Of a stretch of DNA of 64,000 bases, positions 1-11,983 are shown one piece after another. The notes under the pieces are model-generated. The model saw only the letters and a program-made list of their open reading frames with translations, did no database searches and was not told the origin of the DNA. The stretch is from Oxyruncus cristatus (taxonomy: Eukaryota; Chordata; Aves; Passeriformes; Cotingidae): the NCBI GenBank assembly GCA_013399855.1, contig VXAY01007403.1, positions 223,396 through 287,395 on the forward strand. The letters run 5' to 3'. Each line of letters begins with the position of its first letter. The stretch's first letter is position 1. The position numbers were made by a program, and so were the translations under genes.

Positions 1-299
1 AGTTCCGTATGACATATAAAATGTCATACTGCTCTTGAACTTATTGTGTCAGTCACAGTAAGTAAAGCGCATGTGAAACTCAGGAGGTGAGTTAGAGCTT
101 CAAGCTGGGCCACACCAAGGGACTGCTATAGCTTCACAGGGTTTTGTTTAGGTCTTTGTTTCTTCCTCTGAGCTTACAAAAAGTATACAAGTCAGGTGCA
201 AAACTTCGAATTAATGACAATTTGTGACAAATTTCAAAATGGAAGGTGGCAGCATCTGAAGATTTGATTTGTATGCACCTCAGCTAAGACACCTTGTTA
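1..299. other. Non-coding, nothing recognised
   Basis: AT-rich sequence with no repeat family or gene that I recognise. It directly abuts the 3' end of the CR1 that follows. Confidence 0.5.
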
Positions 300-985
300 T
301 AGAATAATAGAATCATTTAGGTTGAAAAAGACCTTTGTGATCAACCTTTGACAGATCACCACCTTGTCAACTATATAGCACTAAGTGCCACATCCAGTTG
401 TTTCTTAAACACCCACAGAGACGGTGACTTAACCACTCTTCCTGTGAAGAAATTCTTTCTGGTGTCCAACCTGAATCTCCCCTGCTGCAGCTTGAGGCTG
501 TGTTCTCTTGTCTTGTCACTAGTTCCCTGGAAGAAGAGACTGACCCCCACCTGGCTACAACCTCCTTTCAGATAGTTGTAGAAAGTGCTAAGGTCTTCCC
601 TGAGCCTCTTTTTCTCCAGGCTAAAAAAAACCAGTTCCTCCAGCCACTCCTCATATGATTTACTCTCTAGACCTTTCATCAGCTTCATTGCTCTTCTCTG
701 GACGTGCTCCAGCACCTCAATGTCATTCTTGTAGTGAGGGACCCAGAACTGGACACAGAACTTGAGGTGTGGCCTCACCAGTGCCAAGTAAGGAGGGACA
801 ATCACTTCCCTAGTCCTGCTGACCACACTGTTTCTGGTACTGCCCAGGATGCAATTGACCTTCTTGGCCACCTGCACACACTGCTGGCTCATGTCCAGTG
901 CCTGCTGACCAGCACTCCCAGGTCCTTTTCTGCTGCACAGCTTTCCAGCCCCTCTGCCCACCGCCTCTAGTGCTGCCTGTTGTGT
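300..985 (-). mobile_element. CR1 LINE, 5'-truncated 3' end
   Basis: CR1 is the main avian non-LTR retrotransposon, normally inserted as 5'-truncated copies. Read on the minus strand, a long open stretch encodes the C-terminal region of CR1 ORF2. Landmarks in order are [53 protein letters not shown] and [10 protein letters not shown]. The 3' end lies at the left edge, where the plus strand reads AGAATCATTTAGGTTG, the usual reverse-complement CR1 tail. The frame passes straight from NFFTGRVVK to SPSLWVFK, so about eleven residues normally found between these (the W-N-R-L-P segment) are missing, a small internal deletion. A frameshift near 900-950 breaks the N-terminal side. It is a dead fragment and no functional protein is expected. 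Confidence 0.93.
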
Positions 986-1643
986 GGCCAAAGTGACCCA
1001 AGTATGGCTATAACAGAAATAAAACTAATAGAATTTTTTACTTTAAGAATAAGAATTACTGGGTACTCCTGCACATTTTGGTAACTCTTGTGCTTAAGTG
1101 TCAGTTTATCTCACAGGATGAACTAGTTTAAAGTTTTAATCAACAGCGGACAAATTTCAGTTTGCTTCCTCTTGATGAAAATTTGCAACTACAATGCATA
1201 CAGCAGGATTCTTCAAGAAAGAATTTTTTTAACAAAAATTTCCTGACAGCAGTCTTGATACTGGTTTGGGTTTCTCTTGATCAAAATAATGAAATACTTT
1301 ATTTAAATATGAAAGTTAATTAAAACTGGATTAGGTTCAGTATTGAAGCAGTGAAATTAAGATTAAGGTTATATAAATTCTAGTATTGCTGTACCACTGT
1401 TAAATCTTACAAGTAGTTATAAATATACACATGTGCATACATGTTTATAATTCGGTTTGTAATCTCTGACATTTACTTTTACAAGATATTTGGAAATAAT
1501 TTAGAGAACAGCCTTTAGGCCCATCAGTATTATACATATGCACAATAAGCAAGACTCATTCTGGGTTAATTTCAGTTATTTTCTAGGTTGAGAATTAGGG
1601 GGATTTTTTTAATTAAACATTTATGGTAGCTACAAAAAAAACC
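986..1643. other. Non-coding AT-rich stretch
   Basis: No repeat family, gene or RNA recognised. Confidence 0.5.
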
Positions 1644-1674
1644 CCAACACACACATACACACACACACACACAA
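1644..1674. repeat. (CA)n microsatellite
   Basis: Interrupted CA dinucleotide array ending in a short A run. Open frames through it (TYTHTHT) are simple-repeat artefacts. Confidence 0.9.
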
Positions 1675-3649
1675 AAAATACCACTGGCTCTGATTTAATC
1701 CATGATAGTAAACTATATATATTTCCATCAAGGAATGTCCTGAAATGTGAATTTCAAATCTTTTCCTCAAATAATGTTTCAAAATGCCTTAGCTCAACAG
1801 TAAGATTTTACTTCCTGCTAATATAGAAACAGAGTCCACAATATTTCAGAACTATTCAGATACTGTTTCCAAGAGAAATTTGTCATCACAAATAAAAATG
1901 GTTGGTTTATTTTAATAAATATGAGAAAGATCTTTCATTAAACAAATACAAAAATATAAGAAATCTGGTTAATTTTTGAACAGGTTTATCTGGATGGAGT
2001 TTCTCCTTAAAAATTAGAGAGAAATATCTTGTTCTCCATCATAATAAGTGACTTCCTTACCCATTTAGCTAAATATTGCTGTATTTTATCTTTTCTCTTT
2101 TAAATTAACCACCTCTTCCATTTCTCTCCCTCATTTCATTTTCTCTCACTCCTTATTGTTTTTCTCTTATCATAATCACTCTTTCCACATTTCCTTCTGG
2201 ACTGAAAATACTTGTTAAAAATGACAAATACTGACAAACAGTTCTAATTTGATAAAAGTAATATTTTCTTTAACATACCAATCGTCAAAGTCTTCTTAAA
2301 ATAAGAACTCCTTTTATTGAATTTCCTATGCAGAATCTTGGTTTTGTAAGTTTACATTACCATTAAGTACCCTATTCACTTGAACAAATTTTTGTTCCAT
2401 AGAAATTCTAGAATCCTAAGAGTTAGTCTGAAATTGTCAATCTTGAAAACCCTGTAGAATATATGCAGAACTTTGGAACTAGGTCAAATATCATATGAAC
2501 GTTTTTCATCGTTCTCCATCCCATTATGCTATTTAGGATTAGCTGTCAGGACTCTTGAGCTTCAGAAAAAATATTGATTACTTGTCAGATTATGCTAACA
2601 TGGTCAGTGTTATGGCAGATAAATATTTGTACAGCCAAATAATACTTGACAGCAAATACGTGTGTATTGTTAAAGACATAAATGTCAACAAATCCATTCT
2701 GGTGATTGACATGGAAGTTTACAGATCATTAAGATCCACCTTTCCCTAATGGTCACTGGAATATAAAATACAAACCATGACCAAATTCTCATTTTCTTAT
2801 TTGGGCTGATTTGAAGCCAAAAAAATCATCCATAGCTCAAAGATGAGGAAGCACAATATTCAACAGGGAGAGTGAGTGAACAGTGTATTTTATATGTTTA
2901 CGCTGTAATATGGCTAACCACAATTAGGTAGACAGTGCCTTTGCAAAAAATTAAATCAAAACATTGAAAATTGATGCTGTATGTTTGTTTTTCAAGGCCT
3001 TTTTTTTTTTTATGGAACTACATTAACAATTCTATATGCAAAAATATTAAAGTAATCCTTCTTATTTTTTCCATAGGTTCCAGATTAAAGGCTATTATTT
3101 AAAAAATATTTCTCTAAGAGCACTGTATAATATTGTTTCCCTTTCATACCTTACAGTACACATACCTTTCTAGGACATTTTAAAGTTTGTGCTTTTCCCC
3201 TTCATGCAAAAGGTACACTAATCAAGTGGTACCTCCTCTGCATCCCTGGATTTTTCCTGTTTATTTTGTCCAGAGTAAGGTAAGAACCAGTGCCACAAGA
3301 ACATGTTGACTGCCATGCAAGTATTTATTCATTATCAGTTAGTGTAAAGAAGCATTATGTTGACTTAATGATGTATGATTGATAACATAGACTATACCTA
3401 TTTTTGCAAGATATTTGAATAGGAAATACAGCTTTTTAAATATGACAATTTGAAACTAGCAAAATACACAGGAGTGGACTAAAAACCGTATGTGTCCTAG
3501 GCTTCAAAAGTCCTGGCAAACAAAAACATTGAGAATTTAAATATTACTTGTGTAGTCTTGGATATTTGACCCAGGACTCTTAAATAGTTCTATTAATGAC
3601 TTGAAATACAAGACAAAGAATTAATTATCCAGGAACCATATTATAGAAC
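1675..3649. other. Non-coding AT-rich stretch
   Basis: No recognisable gene or repeat family. A T11 run lies near 3,000. A short open frame at 2,555-2,749 has no recognisable similarity and no supporting signals. Confidence 0.5.
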
Positions 3650-3681
3650 TGTCATGGTTTAGCCCAGCTAAACCCATGACA
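3650..3681. repeat. Imperfect palindrome resembling LTR terminus
   Basis: The left arm TGTCATGGTTTAGC is followed by CCA and then GCTAAACCCATGACA, which is the reverse complement of the left arm with one extra G. TGTCATGGTTT is also how the LTR at 33,421 begins. The palindrome could be two abutting LTR ends left after a deletion, or chance. Confidence 0.6.
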
Positions 3682-5150
3682 AGAACAAAAGTAGAAAGTG
3701 TAGAACTGTGACCTTGGTTCTGAAAAAAATTGTCACTTTTACTGAATAATGTGATAAATATTAATCAACTCCTATAGTAAAGTTTGGCCCAACAGAGATA
3801 AAGTGATCCTTGGATGTACAAACTGTAAAATATTACCAAGACTGGCCATGTTAGATCAGCTTTGGTTTTGGCAATAGAATAACCATTATCAAAGCACTGT
3901 GTTCTGTTCTGGTGTTCATAGTTCAAGAAGGTGGTAATAGGAACAATTTCAAAGAATACAAGAAAATTTCATGACTGAAAAGCATATTCAATGCTAAAAG
4001 ACAATGAACCAAATTATTTAATTCACTAAGAACAGTGTCTAGAGTTTGTTTTGTTCAATATCCTGCAAAGAGTTTTTAAAATACTTCTGATCACTTGCAG
4101 AAGTAAAGAGAGAGATAAGAGTAAGGGAAAACATCTTGAGTCCTCTATAAAGTATAAGAAATGTTGAGAAATACAGAGGATAACAAATTTTTGCCCAAGG
4201 GAGTACTTTAAGTACCAGCCTCTTTCAATTTAATAATAATTCTTGAACTTCTAGACTTAGTATTTTAACATTTAACTTTATTTTCTTCTTTGTTGTTCTA
4301 AGTACTTAGGTTCTATACTCAAACAAAATGAGAAAAAGACAATGTCAGAGAATGAGATTTTCCAAAACTAATGGACTTAGCATCCCAGTCTGCTAGAAGG
4401 AAGCAGAAGTCTTAAACTTCCATAGTTAATTTCTGGTAGAGAATGTTACTATTATATGCATCAAACCAGGTGAGCCCTGTCTCACAAATAAGTGAGAAGG
4501 TAATGGCTATCCTGCCAAAGTAATTGAAGTTAAAAGCACTTCCCTTGAGCTGTTTAAGACCCCGTGTTGCCTTTAGGACTGCTGTAGTTAAGCACAACAA
4601 TCCATTTTATGTGATTATATTCCTTACAGTGCAGAGGAGTTTAATAGACAGAAAAATTAACCTCCCTATTTGCTTGACCTGACCTCCATGCACAGAAATG
4701 AAGTATAAACTTTAGATGCCCGGCTAGCATAACCAGTTTCTCTTTGCCCTGATCTGAATGACTTCAGTGCTGAAAGTCTAGGAGTCCCAGAATGGAGGCA
4801 AAAACATGAACTACAATTGAACTCTTTTACTAATGAGTTGTGCATTAGTATAATCTGGCCCCAGTTGTTGTCAGAAAAAAAGTATTAAATACTCACCTTG
4901 CTAATCAAATAGATTTCATCTGTCAACAGGGAAGGAAGAGTGGCAATATTTGAAAAGAAAATACAAAATCATACTCATCAGAATTTGCTCACATACTCAT
5001 TAGGGCTCCTATAAGACAGTAAAAAACTAAAAATGAAAGAAGGTGAATGAAGATTCTGTTCATTGATATTCTTTTAATAAAAAAGTTAAAAGGGAATTTA
5101 ATTAATGCAATGGTAAAAAGACCACAAAACCATGTCTCATGTTGCATACC
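3682..5150. other. Non-coding AT-rich stretch
   Basis: No gene, RNA or repeat family recognised. The open frame at 4,412-4,600 on the minus strand has no recognisable domain. Confidence 0.5.
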
Positions 5151-5159
5151 ACTGAAAAA

Positions 5160-5420
5160 TAAATGCAGATAAGGTATTTAGCAATCAACCCTGGTTGGTA
5201 ATCCGGTCCGCCTTTTATGATGTATGTGTATTCTATTTATTAATTAGAGCTGTTGAGCATGCTATACCTCCTTTGGAGAACCACATCATGATCTTCCTAT
5301 CGCACGGAATATAATCAGCAGATTGCGTGCAAATAGGAACACTGCTGAAGCTTAGCAGATAGGCAGTACCCTCTGAGAGTTTTGACCCTCTCTTTCTCAC
5401 GAGACAAAAATATTATGATT
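5160..5420. other. Possible conserved noncoding element
   Basis: This stretch is not low-complexity and does not match the CR1 or LTR families seen elsewhere here. It keeps several CpG sites and motif-like words, such as an ATTGCGTGCAAAT octamer-like site and TTATTAATTAGAGC, a homeodomain-type AT core. This is only an impression of constraint from one sequence; an old unrecognised repeat is equally possible. Confidence 0.25.
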
Positions 5421-8400
5421 TTCTCCCCCCTGTTCAGCGGTCATCATTTTCTGTAGAGTGAATTTATAGATGGAACATAGTAGGCGTTTGTCAGGTATGC
5501 TACTTAGTGCACATATTGACTGAATATGGTGACAAAGCTATGATATGGACAGACCATAAGACTAAGCAAAAGAGGAATCAAACTGATAGATAAGGAAGAC
5601 GAGAAACAGAGTAGGCTGTTTCATGAGGAGTCTATCTTATACCTCGAGTGAAGCCCAAACCAATAGTGTAGGTCAATAAAAAAAAACTTTGTGGTATTCT
5701 GACTGGGGAAATATGTATATATATAATGGAATTTATAATTAAGACCTATAATGAAAATTTAAATATATAATAAAATTTAACTTATTAGGAGTATTAAATT
5801 CTATTAGGCAGTCAGCTGATGGATATGGTGGGTTTAGACTAAAACTAAAATATTCATAGATGGGCATGTAGTTACTTCAGTATGAGCTGAACTTTTGAAG
5901 AAATCTTCAATGAAAATGTTGGTGAAACTGAGACTGTAATAAATGTCTCTGGAATATCTAAGTGCATAGAGGTGGACACAATCATCACAACAAGATTTTC
6001 AAACAATGACATCAACTTCAAAACTATATTAAAAAAAAACAAGCTAAATCCTTCATCACAAATTCAAAGGAATAAATATATTTTGAAAAGTATCTGTACT
6101 GTGCTTCACTCTGCTCTTTAACTTTCTTCTCAATAATATTCCTTTAAAAATTGAGACACATACAGAAATATATATATATTGATCACAAATTAACCATTAT
6201 AATTCAGGTGATTATAATATTGAATAAATAGAAACAAAAATCAGCACAGATAAGTAGCATTATATTTTTTCCAGCAGTTTCTACCCAACAGGAAGTATGT
6301 AATTTGAATTTATTTACTTATTTATTTAAAGAAAAAAAATTAGCAATGTAAACCCAGATTATTTAGGCTTCAAAGGAAAAACAAGATACAAATACAAAAA
6401 TAACAGCAGCTTATTATGGAAACGTGCCTATATTTGTCTTAAACCTTCAGGCAATTATAAAAGATGTTGTGACCTTTTGCAAATTTATAACCAGGTGTAT
6501 GTTCATTCTAGAACAACCCTACAGGGCTAGCCTTTACACCCATAACAGTGTTTTCCCACAGATTTCCTTACCACCACCACTGTCTTTTCATATCTTGTTC
6601 AGAGATGTCCAGTGAAAAGAATCTCAAAAACAGATAAGGAGACCTCTGACAAAAGCAGCAACCTGTATAGTCTCTTCTTTATGGATTTTACTGCCCTCAT
6701 ATAATCAATATGAATATGTTTATTAGTTCAAGTTAGAAAGTAATTTAAAAAAGATGCTCTGTGTCAGTATGAGTGTTAAGGAGTGGCTCCTGGCTGTTTT
6801 AAGACGCCTCACTGAAAACTTTAATTCACAAAAATTTGATCTTAAAAGAAAATAATTTTTTTACAAGGCTTTCCTATTCCTCTGCACTTTACCAAAGAAA
6901 GGGGAAAAAAAAAAAGTCTGACAAAATTTAGCACGAAAAATATTAATACAGATGCCTCTCACAATTTGTGAGGAGTAGGAGCTCACCTGAAAAAGTACAG
7001 AGATGCCTATAATTCTGACAAAATTAGGGGTGTCATATTTCTCTCTTGAAGGAAACATAAACTTTCCCTTGTGCTAAACTTTTCAACTGAGGATCTCAAA
7101 CCAGATTATGAACAGAAATTATTTTAGTTTCTGCTGTTGATATTTCAGCAGTTAGTGCCTGCTTCAAGAGCATAAAGCAGAGTAAAATGCTTCTCTTTGT
7201 GCAGCAGGGTAAGCAATTTGTGTAACGGTATCACTTGGAAAATACAGGTATCTGGGTACTTGAAGGGAGATATTTAGAGCTGACCTTAAGTTACAAAATA
7301 ATATAACGTTGGGAAATACTAGAATTCATGAAATCTTAAATTAGCATCTTCAAAGAACATTACAGTTCAGCATTTAGATGAGGAAAAGATTCTGCAGATC
7401 AGATTCAGCAAGTGTCTTAGATTTTGTCATGCTGAGAACAGAAATGCCTAAATATCAGACTCCTTTGGACAGACCAAAAAACATATTCTCTTTTAAATAT
7501 TTACTAATTACAATTTGGAATAAATTAACTATTCTATACAATTTTCAAGCTTTTCCCTTTGTAAGACATATAGATCTGACATAGAGTTCTGAGATCTAAA
7601 GGTGATTTCTCCATGGCTGAGATTCACAGACCATGAAATTGTGAGTAGCTACTCTGAGCATTATACATTTGGTATTCATAAAGAGAACACTTCAGACTGT
7701 GGGAGGTGCCACACTGACAGCTTTCAAGCATCACATTCCCCAATTAAAAATAAAAGTCAGTGATGCTGCAACTAAAAGGTATCCAAAGAATAACTTTCTT
7801 ACATATTTTAGTTTATGTGACCCATTTTATGGGAAGACAATAACACCATGTGAAGTAGATTTTTAGTATTTCTGTCACGCTGATTACTGTAATTGGAGAA
7901 ACATGGCTGAGCCTTCCCTGAGGAAGAAGCAAGTACAACCTTAATGAGCTTCCTTAATACTGCAACTTGCTTAAATAAAATAAGAATACAATTAAGCTTA
8001 TTCAAATAAGACTAAATCAGGATGCCATTAACTATTGTTCAGTGCAGTGAAGTGTGAAATATATGCTTTTATGTTTGCTGCAAAAAACATGCACTTTTAA
8101 CTTTAAAGGCATAGGATGGAGTAATACAACAAAGAGAGGAAAAGATAAATAATAGATAAAAATAGCTACAGTCTGAGACTTACATGCATAATATAAGACA
8201 TGAATGCACATGAGCAAGTGAAAAAAAACAACAGCTTTGCAACACCAAAGATAAAAAAACAGGACAGAAATCTTAAGCTTCTGATACTGCCTGAAAATTG
8301 TATTGTAGACCCCTTGAAAAAGAACGACATACAATCGAGTACAAACAATCCAGTCCTGCCATCCTATCCTTGTGTTGACCAACATCTATCCAGATTAAGT

Positions 8401-8499
8401 TTAGACTTCTTTAGCAGCTGTGGTCAAGATCAGGCTCACATTCTCAGATCTAAATGATGCTGTGGTCATGGGTTTGTTATAAACAAAAGGGCACAAACC
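5421..8499. other. Non-coding AT-rich stretch
   Basis: About 3 kb with A- and T-rich runs and short TA repeats. Several short open frames occur (6,424-6,615; 7,378-7,584; 7,669-7,866; 8,032-8,385 minus), but none shows a recognisable domain, splice context or repeat match. Confidence 0.5.
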
Positions 8500-9270
8500 A
8501 CATACATAGAACTATGAGTTTATTATTAGCTCAATTAATGTTTAAACTGTCTAATAGCCCAAAGTGTTAGTTCAGTTATACAAATACTCACTAATAATAC
8601 AAATTAACTCAAAGAAACCTCAGTATTAGAATTAACAGCTTGTACTCTGGGAAAAGGAAAAAAAAAAAAAAATCACTTGCCCCTAGTGCTGTGCACTCCT
8701 TTCCCTACCCCTGGCACTCTAACATTGACTGTCTAGGAGGAGGAATAATGAGGGCAAGCTGAAATGATCTGTCCGCACCCAGATGACTTTGCTAGGAAGA
8801 GGATTTGCCTTCTTGGGGCTTCCTCCTGCTCTTTGCCAAGAGAAGTATGAGGATGATGATTTCTTCCAGTTCAGGCTTGTAGTTTGTTTGAGTTTGGTTT
8901 TGTATGTTTCCCCTGTCACAGTTCACTTGCTTCTCCCACACTGGCAGCTACAGCCTGGAACTCACCCCCAGTGCCACCTGCCCCACCCTACCCCAAGGGC
9001 TATGGTTTGTCAGGCAGTGACAGACAGGGGAGTGTCTGTCCCCAGTGGAGCCACTCTCAGAGCTCAGGCTGGAGAAGGGAAGGCAGAAGCCACTGGCATC
9101 AGCACAGGGGTTAACTCAGCAACATCTAGCCCAGGCCATGACAAGGTGGAGCCCTTGCACTGTCAGTGTACAGCTGAGGGCCTTATGCATGCACTGGCAA
9201 AAGTCTTATTTAATGGGCTACAGTGGCTCAGACCACTTACATTCAGCTTATTGGCATAGATCAAGTTAGA
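8500..9270 (-). repeat. Unnamed dispersed repeat, copy A (LTR-like)
   Basis: A GC-richer block that shares ordered words with 16,430-17,060. Both contain TCACAGTTCACTTGC, then a GTG-TGTCCCCAGTGG-GCCAC segment, then a GCACAG-GGTTAA segment, with similar spacing. The upstream AT-rich portions also share an ATTATTAG and ACTCACT pattern. An AATAAA sits on the minus strand near 8,520, suggesting a minus-sense LTR, so the strand is tentative. Open frames up to 158 aa lie here (8,783-9,259) but look like by-products of GC-richer repeat DNA. Boundaries are approximate and the family is not identified. Confidence 0.5.
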
Positions 9271-10039
9271 ACTGTTTACCTTTGCCTTTATTTCTCAGCC
9301 AAATTTCACTTTCTATAAAAAGAGTTGTCCACCTCCATCCTGCCACCTGAATGAGAATTGGCACAGAAACAATACTAAGAAGTCTGAGCTGGAGGACAAG
9401 TTTGATTCTTAAGCTACCATGACATTATAAACACACAGTTAGAAACCCACCATCCAAAGGACACAAGAAAACATCAGGTACTGGTTAAAGAAAAAATGGT
9501 GATGAACCTGTGAAGACATCTGCTGCATGTAACCTGAAACTGGATAGATTTTTCAAATAACTCATGGTGGAATTCAGTAATAATAGTTATAAGTATAGGC
9601 TATGAAAAATCAGAAAACTGTAATCTTAAACAGATAAGTTTTAACATAAGTGTTATAAAGCTTTGTGGTTGAATTTTAAAAGGACCTATCATGTAAAGCT
9701 GGAGTCGTGAAGTTCTTCGAGAAAGTACTTGAAAAAGGATTCGGACTAGAGGACATCTAACAATTATTTCTCTAACAAGAGTGGGAAGCCACTGTGTGGT
9801 GTTTAACATCCTTTTTTCCTCTTTTTTTTTCCCTCACCTGACTGATCAGAACCATAAGATTCTCAAGAGATATAAATTTTTTATCAACAAGATACTTTAC
9901 TGCTATAATCAAATATGCAAGAGATGAATCTGTAGATTGAAGGATTATAAGCTCCAAATCAGTAAAGACTGTAAACCAGTGACATGATTGGTGTGTAAAC
10001 CATGTATTTTTTTAAGATATATGGGTGGATGTCTAAGTA
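9271..10039. other. Non-coding stretch
   Basis: AT-rich; nothing recognised. Confidence 0.5.
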
Positions 10040-11640
10040 GTAGATAAGGGGTTCTGCGGTGAACTGGTCTCCAAGGGGAAAAAAGATATTTGCACAGAAG
10101 TTAGCAGGGAGATTTAAACTAGTTTTGAAGGGGGAAAGGTCTAAAACCAGGTTTGCCACAGATAAGTCTGGTGGCAGCACATCAGTGTTGGAGGGACAGT
10201 GTTCCAGCAAGGTCCTTCGGTTTGCTGTCTCTGGAGATGGGGGATGTAGATCCATGCAGCAGTAAAGATACAAGGGTTATTAGTGTGATAGGAAACCACA
10301 GAAGTGCTTAAGAATGATCACATAGGAATTAGGGCTTATCCCCCTCAAAAGAGGTGGTGGGGTCAATAGCCCAACTGAAGTGCGTCTACACCAATGCACG
10401 CAGCGTGCCCAGAAAACATGAGGAGCTGGAAGCCATTGAACAGCAGGAAAACTATGACTTAATTGCCATCATGACAACATGGTGAGATGACTGACAACTG
10501 GAGCACTGCAATGGATAGCTATAAACAACCCTTCAGAAACAGGCAAGGAAGAAGAGGAGTTGGGGTAGCCCTGTATGTTAGTGATTGTCTGGAGTTTAGT
10601 GATGGTGATGACAGGATTGAATGTTTGTGGATAAGAATCAAGGGGTAAGGCCAACAAGGCAGATATGGTGGGAGTCTGTTATAGACCACCTAACCAGGGT
10701 GGTGAAGCAGATGAAATATTCTACAAGCAGCTGGGAAAAGTCTCACAATAGCTGGCCCTTGTTCTCATGGGGAACATCAGCTTACCAGATGTCTTCTGGA
10801 AATAAAGTACAGCAGACAAGAAACAGTCCAAGAGTGTGTGGAAAATAAATTCCTGACGCAGCTGGTGAGTAAAGGAAAGGTACCCTATTGGACATAGTTT
10901 GTGAAGAGAGGACTGGTGGTTGGAGGCTGTCTTGGGCATAGTGATCATGACGTGATAGAGTAGGGTCAGCAGAACTGTCACTTTGGACTTCTGAAGGGTA
11001 GGCTTTGGCCTGTTTAGGAGACTGGTAGACAGAGTTCTTTGGGAGGAAGTCCTGAAGGGCAAAGGAACCCAGGAAGTCTAGACATTTTTCAAGAAAACAA
11101 TCTTAAAAGCAGGCCATCCCTATATGCAGAAACTTGAGCTTGTGGGGTAGAACACTGGCCGGGTTGAACAGGCTTTTGCTGGAACTCCAGGGAAAAAAAA
11201 GGAGTTTTTATGATATTTTGAAGAAGGGACAGGGAACTCAGGAGAACTACAAGTGTACTGTGAGGTTATGCAGGAAAAAATTAGAAGAGGCAAAGCCCAG
11301 CTAGAATTTTATGTGGTTACTGCCATAAAAGACAATAAAAAATGTTTATATAAATACATCAACAACAAAAGGAGGGCTGAGGAGAATCTCCATCCTTTAC
11401 TAGATGCAGGCAGAGACATAGTGTAGAAGATATAAAAAGATAATGATAAAGGGAAGGGTGAGAGGAACTTAATGCCTTCTTTGCCTTAGTTGATAATAAC
11501 AAAACCAGTTGTTCTCCAGGCACCCAGCTCCCTGAGTTGGAAGACAGGGACAGAGAGGAGAATGAAGGCCCCACAATGCAAACAGAAATATCAGTGACCC
11601 GTTATACCACTCAGACACATTCAAGTCTCTGGGGCAGGTG
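10040..11640 (+). mobile_element. CR1 LINE, 5'/endonuclease part without RT
   Basis: A plus-strand CR1 carrying the part of the element usually lost on insertion. It begins with a segment reading LAGRFKLVLKGERSK, typical of the region just before ORF2. The apurinic-type endonuclease domain then starts at about 10,383 (KCVYTNARSVPRKHEELEAIE, written here without its neighbours), with NYDLIAI, CYRPPNQGGEADE and a degraded LVLMG-ISLPDVFW segment where the intact motif is MGDFNHPDICW. The endonuclease-to-RT linker follows to about 11,600 (GSLGHSDHDVIEF, KKCLYKYINNKR). Stops and frameshifts interrupt it throughout. The copy stops before the reverse transcriptase, next to an antisense LTR fragment, so its 3' half was probably removed by deletion or replaced. 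Confidence 0.85.
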
Positions 11641-11729
11641 ATGTCCAGCCATTTCTGGGAAGTAGGGCATTGTTACATGTAGCAGTTGCTTTCAAAGACC
11701 AATGCCTTAATAATGAAAGCACCACCACA

Positions 11730-11983
11730 CCCTTCCTCCTTTCTCCCTCTTTGGACAGTTTGAGTCTGCTTTCCTGGTACTAACCTCTTGCCTAAACCCA
11801 CTCCTCTGTCTGTAGAAGCCTGTAGTGGGGAAGCTGGAGAGGCCGTCTCGGTGCTTATGGGGCACTGCTCAGCAACACCAAAATGCTGGTGTGTTACCAA
11901 CTCGACCCTAGCTTTGGATACAAAGCACAGCACTACATGGTCTGCAAGAGGAAAGTTAACTCTGTCACTAAAAATCTGATACA
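11730..11983 (-). mobile_element. ERV LTR fragment, antisense
   Basis: The right edge on the plus strand ends in ATACA, so on the minus strand the LTR starts TGTAT. The inner sequence shares an ordered set of words with the LTR at 33,421-34,023: CACTGCTCA-CAA, then GTTA-CAA, an AAAGCACAGCACTACA segment, and AAGTTAACTCT near the end. It keeps roughly the first 250 bp of the LTR and is truncated on its left, near the broken CR1. The LTR class is probably ERVL- or ERVK-like from memory of avian families, not from a search. Confidence 0.75.

Noticed and set aside
8783..9259. 158-codon ORF
   Set aside because: It lies in a dispersed GC-richer repeat also present at 16.4-17.1 kb, and overlapping frames are open too.
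10040..11983. A single composite retroelement
   Set aside because: The CR1 part is sense and the adjacent LTR fragment is antisense and of a different class; separate insertions plus deletion explain it better.
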